Part shown: positions 30,568-38,800 of the stretch, piece after piece
Position numbering within the stretch: position 1 is the stretch's first letter
Layout: each line of letters starts with the position of its first letter
Source: a virus
Reading direction: 5' to 3' (one strand)
DNA length: 52,885 nucleotides
IMG/VR virus record: IMGVR_UViG_3300037493_004106
Coordinates: 1 to 52,885 of that record
Notes under the pieces: model-generated
Databases searched by the model: none
Seen by the model: only the letters and a program-made list of their open reading frames with translations
What the model was told of the DNA's origin: nothing
Made by a program: the position numbers and the translations under genes

Positions 30568-30573
30568 ATAACA

Positions 30574-31590
30574 ATGAATAAAGAAGATAAATACATTTTA
30601 GAAACTAAGTTTTATAATAATCCTTTTAGTTTTAGCTATTCTAGTTTAAATAAGCTTCTATACTCTCCAAAATTATTCTACAAAGATTATATTCTTAATG
30701 AAAGAGAAGAGTTATCAGATGCACATTTAGTAGAAGGTAAAATGATACATAGTTTATTATTAGAAGATGCAAGTTTTGATGAGCAATTTATATTATCCCC
30801 TGGTAAAATTCCATCACATGGAACAGGGGAAAGAATTGTTATAGACAAGCTATATCTTAAAACTAAAAATGAAGACAAATTAAGTAAAAATTTAGATGAA
30901 CTTGAAGATGAACTATTAGAAGTAATGAGAGATGTGAATCTCCACCAAAAATTAAAAACAGATAAACAAAGAATTGAAAAAATTGTAACAGAATCAAATG
31001 ACACTTACTTTAATTTCTTAAAAAGAAAAGGAAAAAAAACTATAATTGAAGCTGAAATATTAGAAAAATGTAGTAATATTGTATCGCTTATCAAGCAAAA
31101 TGAACTCATCTCTGATCTAATTGGTTTAGGCAAGAACTCTGAAAATTATACTGTATACAATGAAATTCAAATTGAACACAAACAATTTAATTTAAAATAT
31201 CCAGAAATTGGTATAAAAGGAATTCTTGATAATCTAACAGTTGATGTCCAAAATGAAATCATAAGAATTAATGACATTAAAACAACAAGTAAATCTTTAA
31301 TTGAATTCAAAGATTCTATAGAATATTATAAATATTGGTTACAAGCCGGATTCTATAAAAAACTTGTTGCTCATTTTCTGGGAGATGATATTTGTAAACA
31401 CATGAAATTAGAATTTAGATTTATTGCAATTGATAAATATGGTTCTGTTTATCCTTATTTAGTAAGTGATGCTACGATGGCTAAGTGGGAAGAGCTTACT
31501 AATGATGCAATAATGAAAGGTTATTTTCACTACAAACAAAAATCATTTGATTTACCATATGAATTAGCAATGGGACAAATTATTTTGTAA
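30574..31590 (+). CDS. PD-(D/E)XK nuclease
   Basis: FSFSYSSLNKLLYSPKLFYK and EGKMIHSLLLED at the N-terminus, then the catalytic part GILDNL (D219) and IRINDIKT (D234, K236), followed by YYKYWLQAGFYKKL, is the pattern of exonuclease/Cas4-like PD-(D/E)XK enzymes. 338 aa. It probably resects DNA ends for Sak4-type recombination. 7 nt after the previous gene. Confidence 0.8.
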   Translation: MNKEDKYILETKFYNNPFSFSYSSLNKLLYSPKLFYKDYILNEREELSDAHLVEGKMIHSLLLEDASFDEQFILSPGKIPSHGTGERIVIDKLYLKTKNEDKLSKNLDELEDELLEVMRDVNLHQKLKTDKQRIEKIVTESNDTYFNFLKRKGKKTIIEAEILEKCSNIVSLIKQNELISDLIGLGKNSENYTVYNEIQIEHKQFNLKYPEIGIKGILDNLTVDVQNEIIRINDIKTTSKSLIEFKDSIEYYKYWLQAGFYKKLVAHFLGDDICKHMKLEFRFIAIDKYGSVYPYLVSDATMAKWEELTNDAIMKGYFHYKQKSFDLPYELAMGQIIL

Positions 31591-31592
31591 AC

Positions 31593-32165
31593 ATGCAGGT
31601 CATAAATCAAGCTAATAAACAGTACTTTCAAAAAAGCAAAGTCTTTATTTATCCAATACTTGGAATAAAAAAGCATGAAAGTATTAGTTTAATTGAAACG
31701 TATATAGGGTGGAATGAAAAAAATATCCATCAGGATGATTGTAAATTAGTATGCATCTTTTATTTAAGAGATGACATAGAGTTTAAAACCTTTATAAGTA
31801 AGAGATTATTTTCTAATCCTTATTTCAAAGAGTATTTTGAACTTGAAGAAAAGAAAGGAGCTTTTGTATTTGATCTAAGACATTATAAAGAGGACTATAA
31901 GTATTTTACAAATGGTAAGTATTCAATGTTTAGCCAAAAGCTAAAAAATATGATTACTGGTCATCAATTAAAACATAGTGCTAATTACTCTTATGTCAAT
32001 AGCTTTATATATCCAGATATATTTTTTGGAGTATATAAAGATTTATTACAAGTAGATATAAAGCTTCTTCAGTCAGTAGGCGAGTTATGTGACAAGCCAG
32101 ATCTAGAAAAAGAAATCTTAACAGCTAAGATTAAAATACTAGAGCTAAATGAAAACAAACAATAA
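31593..32165 (+). CDS. Hypothetical protein of the replication block (190 aa)
   Basis: Soluble protein with KVFIYPILGIKKHESISLIE, ETYIGWNE and FVFDLRHYKEDYKYFTNGKY, and a C-terminal helical tail. Not recognised; position between the nuclease and PolB suggests a replication role. Confidence 0.7.
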   Translation: MQVINQANKQYFQKSKVFIYPILGIKKHESISLIETYIGWNEKNIHQDDCKLVCIFYLRDDIEFKTFISKRLFSNPYFKEYFELEEKKGAFVFDLRHYKEDYKYFTNGKYSMFSQKLKNMITGHQLKHSANYSYVNSFIYPDIFFGVYKDLLQVDIKLLQSVGELCDKPDLEKEILTAKIKILELNENKQ

Positions 32166-32177
32166 ATAAATATAACT

Positions 32178-32570
32178 ATGACAAAAACAATGCTGATTTA
32201 TTCTTCAGAGTGGAATGGTATCCCCACTTTTAAATTAATACCAATTGATGCATCTTGTCCATTTTTAGAGATGATCTTTATGCCAAACTACCAAGGATTA
32301 GGTGTAATGAGCAAACATGTAAAAACCATGTTCAAAATGATTGATAAGGTTGATGAAAATGGTTTGCCAATTTATGTAAAAGGAACCAAAACAGTTAAAC
32401 AAGAGAGAAAGCAAGTACCTGTAGAGTATGAATACTTTTTGGTAAAGTCTCATGAAATAATTGACTTGATTGAAAGATTTGCAATAAACTCTGATGTTTA
32501 TGATTACAAAATGTTTTTTACTAAAGCTGAAATAGTTGAACCTATTTCTGAAGCAGAAGTAAGTAATTAA
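32178..32570 (+). CDS. Hypothetical protein upstream of PolB (130 aa)
   Basis: Contains WNGIPTFKLIPIDASCPFLE and YEYFLVKSHEIIDLIERFA. Not recognised. Followed by a terminator, so it closes its unit before PolB. Confidence 0.7.
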   Translation: MTKTMLIYSSEWNGIPTFKLIPIDASCPFLEMIFMPNYQGLGVMSKHVKTMFKMIDKVDENGLPIYVKGTKTVKQERKQVPVEYEYFLVKSHEIIDLIERFAINSDVYDYKMFFTKAEIVEPISEAEVSN

Positions 32571-32581
32571 TCTATTGGATT

Positions 32582-32608
32582 GGGGCAGAGTATTATCTTT
32601 GCCCCTTT
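32582..32608 (+). terminator. Hairpin before PolB gene
   Basis: GGGGCA (32582-32587) pairs with TGCCCC (32600-32605), followed by three T's. Confidence 0.7.
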
Positions 32609-32613
32609 CCATT

Positions 32614-32648
32614 AATTTTTGGGGGGACAGCTTAACTGAACAAAAATT
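32614..32648 (+). promoter_or_regulatory. Inverted repeat directly upstream of PolB start
   Basis: AATTTTTG (32614-32621) and CAAAAATT (32641-32648) form a perfect 8-bp repeat around a 19-nt loop that begins with a run of six G's. It ends 2 nt before the ATG, so it could control translation initiation or bind an autogenous regulator. Confidence 0.45.
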
Positions 32649-32650
32649 TT

Positions 32651-34651
32651 ATGAGAACTCATTATGTACATGATTATGAAACATTAGCCAATTGTTTTGT
32701 AGGGATTTTCGAAGATTATAAAACTGATGACAGAAAAATATTTGTTGTTCATCAATTAAGAAATGATTTTAAAGAACTTATAGAGTTTCTTATTAAGAAT
32801 AGAGATAACAATGAAAGACATATATCATTTAATGGAATAGCTTTTGACTCTCAAATAACTGAACATCTATTAAAAAATAGAAATAAATTTTTAAAATCTG
32901 ATGCAGAATTTATAGCCAAATCTATTTATGGTAAGGCACAAAGCATTATTGAAAAACAAAATAAAGGAGAATTTCCAGAAGTACAAGAATCAAAACTTTC
33001 TATTAAACAAATAGATGTATTTAAACTCAATCATTGGGATAATCCAGCAAAAAGATCTAGCTTAAAATTTATACAATATTCTATGAATTGGCACAATATA
33101 TTAGAAATGCCAATTCATCATACAACAAATATTGAAACATTAGAACAAATTGAAATTATAATTGACTATTGTATAAATGATGTTATATCTACAAAAAAGA
33201 TATATGAGAAAAGTAAAGAGCTCATTAAACTAAGAAAAAGTTTAACAGAAGAATATGATATTAATTTATATAGTGCATCTGAGCCTAAAATATCAAAAGA
33301 GTTATTTCTTTATTTTTTAAATAAACAAACAAATATTTCAAAGTTTGAACTTAAACAACTCAAGACAAGTAGAACTAATATTAAAGTATCAGATATCATT
33401 CTGCCTTATATTAAGTTTGAACAACCTGAGTTTATAAAACTGCATGAGGAATGTATGAAGCTTAATATAGATCCTGATAATATCAAGGGTAGCTTTAAGC
33501 ATGTGCTTACTTATAAAGGTGTAAAAACAGAATATGGTTTGGGTGGTATTCATGGTGCTACAAGTAGTGGTATATACAAAGCAAGTAATGATATGATAAT
33601 TATGTCTTCAGATGTAACTTCATTTTATCCAAATCTAGCTATTAGAAATAAATGGGCCCCAGCTCATCTCCCTAAAAAAGAATTCTGTGACCTGTATGAA
33701 TGGATATTTGAGGAAAGAAAAAAGATACCCAAGAAAGATCCTAAGAACTATGTATATAAGATTATTCTTAATGCTACTTATGGTTTGAGTATTGATCCAA
33801 CTTCTTTTCTATATGATCCACAATTTGGTATGCAGATTACAATTAATGGTCAGTTACTTCTTACAAAGCTGTATGAGATGATTACTATGGCAATCCCAGA
33901 ATCTATCTCTCTAATGCAAAATACAGATGGTTTAGAGATACTGATACCAAAGGACAAGAAAGATGTTTATTTGCAAGTATGTAAGGAATGGGAAGACTTA
34001 ACCCAACTAGAGCTTGAGCATGATGAATATCAAAAATTAATAATTGCTGATGTCAATAATTATATTGGTGTATTTAAGTATAGAGTTGTTAGTAAAGAAA
34101 CATATCTAGAACTTAAAGAAAAGAATCCTGATGATCTTTTTAAGATGAGCAAAGGTATATTCTATTATGCCCCTGCTAAATGCAAGGGTAGATTTGAGTA
34201 TAAAGATCTAGCTCTTCATAAAAATAAAAGTAAGCTTGTAATACCTAAAGCATTATTCAAATACTTTATTCATAATGTTAGCCCAGCTAAATATTTAGAA
34301 AGTAATAAAGATATATTTGATTATTGTATTGGTGTTAGAATCAAAGGAGAATGGGAATTTAATAGAACCTGTATAATTGATAGGAAAGTAAGTTATGAAA
34401 AGCTTCAGAATACTTTAAGGTATTATGTTTCTACTGATGGCTGTAAAATAGTCAAGAGAAATAAAAATGATAATAGAGAAATTCAATTAGAATCCGGTGA
34501 ATGGATGCAAACACTCTTTAATAAATATGAAGAGATGAAATTTTCTAATTATAATATTAATACAAAGTATTATCTGCAAGCAATAGAAAAAGAAATAGAA
34601 AACATAGAGCCAAGGCAAATGATGCAATTGGCAATTGATTACTTTAAATAA
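32651..34651 (+). CDS. DNA polymerase, family B
   Basis: 666 aa. Exonuclease domain: HDYET (D8-E10), FNGIAFDSQ, and YCINDVIST. Polymerase domain: motif A DVTSFYPNLA (D321), motif B KIILNATYGL (K370), motif C MQNTDGLEI, where the usual DTD is NTD (N424, D426). Protein size is at the small end for family B. The exonuclease residues make it proofreading. It would work with the phage clamp at 4171, primase and helicase. Confidence 0.9.
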   Translation: MRTHYVHDYETLANCFVGIFEDYKTDDRKIFVVHQLRNDFKELIEFLIKNRDNNERHISFNGIAFDSQITEHLLKNRNKFLKSDAEFIAKSIYGKAQSIIEKQNKGEFPEVQESKLSIKQIDVFKLNHWDNPAKRSSLKFIQYSMNWHNILEMPIHHTTNIETLEQIEIIIDYCINDVISTKKIYEKSKELIKLRKSLTEEYDINLYSASEPKISKELFLYFLNKQTNISKFELKQLKTSRTNIKVSDIILPYIKFEQPEFIKLHEECMKLNIDPDNIKGSFKHVLTYKGVKTEYGLGGIHGATSSGIYKASNDMIIMSSDVTSFYPNLAIRNKWAPAHLPKKEFCDLYEWIFEERKKIPKKDPKNYVYKIILNATYGLSIDPTSFLYDPQFGMQITINGQLLLTKLYEMITMAIPESISLMQNTDGLEILIPKDKKDVYLQVCKEWEDLTQLELEHDEYQKLIIADVNNYIGVFKYRVVSKETYLELKEKNPDDLFKMSKGIFYYAPAKCKGRFEYKDLALHKNKSKLVIPKALFKYFIHNVSPAKYLESNKDIFDYCIGVRIKGEWEFNRTCIIDRKVSYEKLQNTLRYYVSTDGCKIVKRNKNDNREIQLESGEWMQTLFNKYEEMKFSNYNINTKYYLQAIEKEIENIEPRQMMQLAIDYFK

Positions 34652-34657
34652 TTTAAT

Positions 34658-35428
34658 ATGGCAAAAAGATCTGGTATTGTAGAAAAATCATATCTACTAG
34701 GGATACCTGTACCCCAACAAACAAAGACATACACTCCAATTCCTCACTTGTATGCAATGGACATAACTCTGAAAAAGCTTTCAGATAAAAACTTTATACT
34801 TCTAGATGAAATTTATAGATGCAACAATAGTGGTTTAATAGCTCAGGGTAATTATATCTTGAGCTACTCCACGGATGAAGATTTAAATATGATGGTAGGT
34901 TGGAGCAATAGCTATGACAAATCATGCAGATTTAGATTTATTGTTGGTGCATATATAAAGGAATCTAAAAGTTATATGATATCTGGCGCACTAGGTACAT
35001 GGGATAAAGTACACAGAGGTGACGCTGATAAATTAACTATTGAGCAAATTGAATATCAAGTTAATAATGCAAATAAGTATTACCAGCAATTAGTAAATGA
35101 TAAAAATGTAATGAAAACAGTTGCTATTGATATGAACATTATGTCTATAGCTTTAGGTGAAATTTATTTAAAGTATAACTTAATTAGTGATGAGCAAGTA
35201 TCAATGATTAAACAAATTGTAAGCAAAGATCCTAAATCAGTTACTAATCTTTGGCAGTTTTATAATGCGATTGTTATTTCTTTACAAAAATCTCACCCTA
35301 AAAATTGGATAGACCAGCAAATTAGCATACATTATTACATCTGCAATTCTTTTAATATAGTAAACCAAACATTAAAATTTGAAGAAGATGTTAATGATGA
35401 AAAAGTTGAAGAACTATTTGTTGAGTAA
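34658..35428 (+). CDS. Hypothetical protein (256 aa), DUF932-like
   Basis: Pattern MMVGWSNSYDKSCRFRFIVG followed by AYIKESKSYMISGALGTWD resembles a DUF932-type phage/plasmid protein of unknown function (tentative). Mostly alpha/beta with an acidic C-terminus. 6 nt after PolB, so part of the same unit. Confidence 0.6.
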   Translation: MAKRSGIVEKSYLLGIPVPQQTKTYTPIPHLYAMDITLKKLSDKNFILLDEIYRCNNSGLIAQGNYILSYSTDEDLNMMVGWSNSYDKSCRFRFIVGAYIKESKSYMISGALGTWDKVHRGDADKLTIEQIEYQVNNANKYYQQLVNDKNVMKTVAIDMNIMSIALGEIYLKYNLISDEQVSMIKQIVSKDPKSVTNLWQFYNAIVISLQKSHPKNWIDQQISIHYYICNSFNIVNQTLKFEEDVNDEKVEELFVE

Positions 35429-35463
35429 AGATGATTATTATATAAAATATAAATACTATAAGA

Positions 35464-35493
35464 GGAAGAACACCATTAAAGGGTGGATCTTCC
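35464..35493 (+). other. Hairpin in leader of the last plus-strand gene
   Basis: GGAAGA (35464-35469) pairs with TCTTCC (35488-35493) and CACC (35471-35474) with GGTG (35482-35485), with a small internal bulge. It lies in the 111-nt gap 35429-35539. Possibly a leader regulator or a weak terminator of the PolB unit. Confidence 0.5.
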
Positions 35494-35539
35494 ACTTATG
35501 GTTAGTGCTTATATCTTTAAGCAATACAAAATAAACATA

Positions 35540-35797
35540 ATGGTATATATAGATATAACCCCAAAATCCGGGAAAGCATTGCTTTTAGGAACATATACTT
35601 GGGAAGATGAAAATTACAGTGAGAAGTTCCATATTGAATTATCCTGGATGACTAGTAATGGAGAAGGATTACAAGTAAATCAAATACTCTGGCAAAGTGA
35701 TGTTGATGAACTAAAAAAATCTATAGCAGAAATTGAAATAATGGATGCTTATAACAAACTTAATAAAGAAATAGTAATACTATTAAAAGATAAATAA
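35540..35797 (+). CDS. Small beta-rich protein (85 aa)
   Basis: The ATG at 35540 is chosen because it is preceded by an AAACATA stretch; the earlier ATG at 35483 lies within the hairpin. Short strands (VYIDITPKSGKALLLGTYTW) and a charged helix (DELKKSIAEIEIMD) form a likely small phage domain. Last gene before the convergence point. Confidence 0.65.
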   Translation: MVYIDITPKSGKALLLGTYTWEDENYSEKFHIELSWMTSNGEGLQVNQILWQSDVDELKKSIAEIEIMDAYNKLNKEIVILLKDK

Positions 35798-35805
35798 TAA
35801 AATTT

Positions 35806-35843
35806 AGGGGAGATTGGCTTAGGCCTTTCTCCCCTTTTTTTTT
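35806..35843. terminator. Strong, probably bidirectional terminator
   Basis: AGGGGAGA (35806-35813) pairs with TCTCCCCT (35828-35835) and GGC (35816-35818) with GCC (35823-35825). It ends in nine T's on the plus strand and in A/T-rich sequence on the minus strand. It sits between the last plus gene and the end of the 1985-aa minus gene, whose stop overlaps it by 2 bases. Confidence 0.85.
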
Positions 35844-38800
35844 ACTTATACACTGTATATTGTCTCTTAAATATCTTCTCTATATCCATTAGTGGATCTG
35901 TATCTGAACCACTAAAGCCCAAGTAACCCTTAAAGACATCATTCAATATTTTAGGAGATCCTTCTTTTTGATACCACCATGGACCAACATCCTGCTGATA
36001 GAAAGCATATTTTGATCCAGCCATCCATCCTGGCAAGTCTTTAAATAAAATACTAACTGTATTAGTTAGTGGTCCACTTAAAGCAATTGCTTGTGGATTA
36101 ATAAAGCTTACATAGTGATTTGCTACTTTCAAGTCTAAAGGATTTAATGGATTTATAAATGCTTGGTTTTCATTTCTTACATTTAATCCTAATTTTAAAA
36201 ATTGTAATCCTAACCAACTAATCTCATTAGCTTCATATTTTGCTTTTATCTTTTTGTATGCTTCATCATCATCATCATCCCATCCAAAGAAGAAGTAAAG
36301 CGCAAAGTTAAATAGCATCATAAGCAATGCATCAGCTGCAATTCTTGTTAATGCTATTCTTTCCTCTTTACCCATAAATTGAAGGTAACTTCTCATTTCA
36401 CCTTGTATAGTGGACATTATAAATTTATATATACTTTTAAATCCAAGTAAGTACCATCCTTCATACTCAGAACCAACTCCAAAGTTGTATCTCTTTTTTG
36501 AAAATCTAGCCATTAATGGAGCATAGAAGTATCTTCTCATAAATGCCATCATTCTATAGAAGAAGTTCTTTTGTAGATATGGTTGATCAAGTTTAGCAAA
36601 TGCACCATTGAGCTGATTACCTACAGCACCAACTCTATTTTTAAATGCTTGAAATAATTTACCATTGATATCCCAATCCTTACTAATACCATCCTTAAGT
36701 TTAATAACTCCGCTTTGATCTAATTCCCATGCTTCTGCATAAGGGATTAATCTTGTTACACCACCTTCATTAATTTCTACATACTGTTGGTATAGCATAC
36801 CATAGAATAAAGCTAAAGCTCCTTCCATCTCTAAAAACTTTCTAGGAGAGTATAACCACGACATACTTACTACATCCTTTAAAAAGCTTCTTTGTGTATC
36901 ATTAGCAAATTTATCTTCAAAACTTTTGTGCGCATCCATTAATCTGATTAACTGAACATCTAGTGGTTTGTCAATAGTAGTAGCATTTACAAATGGTGAA
37001 GTATAAGAAGTCCATAGCATCATAGCTTGAAGACCTTTGCCTTGTCCTTTTAAGTAAGAACTTCCTTGTAAAACAATTGGTGCAAGACCATCATATTCCT
37101 CATCATTTTGACCTATACCAGCTAATCCCAATACTGTATTTTGCCAAACCATTCCTAAGTAGTTTTTAGCAGCAGACTGAATATTTAATCCAAAAAACTG
37201 GAATGAAGAAAACTTGTTTAATGTACTAACTGCTTTATTAAGTATAACACTATGCTCATTATATGCATCATCATACATTTTTCCTCTAAGTTCTCTATCA
37301 ATCATGTGTTGTAAATACTCTTGTCTTCTAGATTTTTGATCATTCTTGTACTTTTTTTTAAATCTAGTAATACCATAAGCTTCCTTCATTATCCTATCTG
37401 CTTTGCTCATATTTTTTATGGCATTATCTGGATCATCTAACACATCCATTAATGATTGAGCAAGTGGATCTATTTTGAATTTTTGGTTTTGATACTGAAG
37501 ACTGATATTATATTTACCTAGTGAGTATAATAAATTAGTAGATGTCTTCTCAACAGGAAGAGCATCTGATACTCCATGCACGGGAATCTTATTAGAGGAT
37601 AAATCTTCTAATGATATATCTGCGTATTTTATAGCAGCTTCTGTTTTAAGCTCATCAATTTGAGCATTACCTAAGTCTTGCTCAAACTCATTACCTATTA
37701 AGCTTTGATCTTTTTCACCTCTGAGGCGATTAGGAATGTAGCTAAATACTTTTCTTAAATTATCTACTTCTTGTTTAGCATTACCGGATGCAACATATTC
37801 ATATCTATCCATTTCAAATCTTGGCAAATCAAGATATAGCTTAGCATCTTTAGTAGCATTTTTCTGAAACTTAAGAGTGTATTCAGTAGTCTTCTTTAAT
37901 AATTCAAACCTAGAATCATTAGCATTTTTCAAATCATAATATGTTTGATTTACATAGGGTGAATCTGTAGGAGCTGTATCAACTTTTTGTTCTGCATTTG
38001 TTAAAGGATTAATTACAGTATCCTCAAAACTTTTTGGTAAGAAGTTACCCATATTATCAATTACTACCCCTACATAGTTTTCTCTTTGTTCTGGTGTTAA
38101 TCCTATAGGAATAGTTCTATAATCATTCTTAATCCTTCTATACTTAAATCTGAATGCGGGTTCACCAACAACATTAATTACTTTATCAGTAAAAGGATCT
38201 TTTATTTTAAATGATTTTATGTCAGCAGGATTAGTAGGGCGAGTTACACTATAAGCATAAACTCTTTCATACTTATAATCTCTTTCTTTTGTTTTATAAT
38301 TTATAAATTCTTTGACAACATGAGTCTTTAAGAACCATTCTTTAAATCTCTTGTTCTTTGTCATTGCTTTTTCTAAAAACTCATTATCCTCTAATAGTTT
38401 ATTTGCAGTAGTTTTATCAACATCTGCACCACCTACTAGTTTTAAATGAATATTAGCTTGTTCTACATAATCATCTGTAGCTTGTTTAAATTGTATAGAA
38501 GCTAATACTTTAAATGCACCTTTTAATTGTGCTAACTTAATTGCACCAATTTTTGGATTGTCTTTTCTATTTAAAAGTTCTTCATACTTTTCTCTATCCT
38601 CTCCTTCTAACTTACCTTTTCTTTTTAATAACTCAGTAAGTTCAATAAGCTCTTCCATTTCATCAATAGATATTCCAGTCATTATAGCAAGCTTATCTTG
38701 AGCATCTATAATATCTTCCTGTGCAATCCTTAATTTTTCCATTGTTGCATCAGTAATTCTGGAAGCATCTGTTTCCCCATACTCATCTTTGAATATAGAT

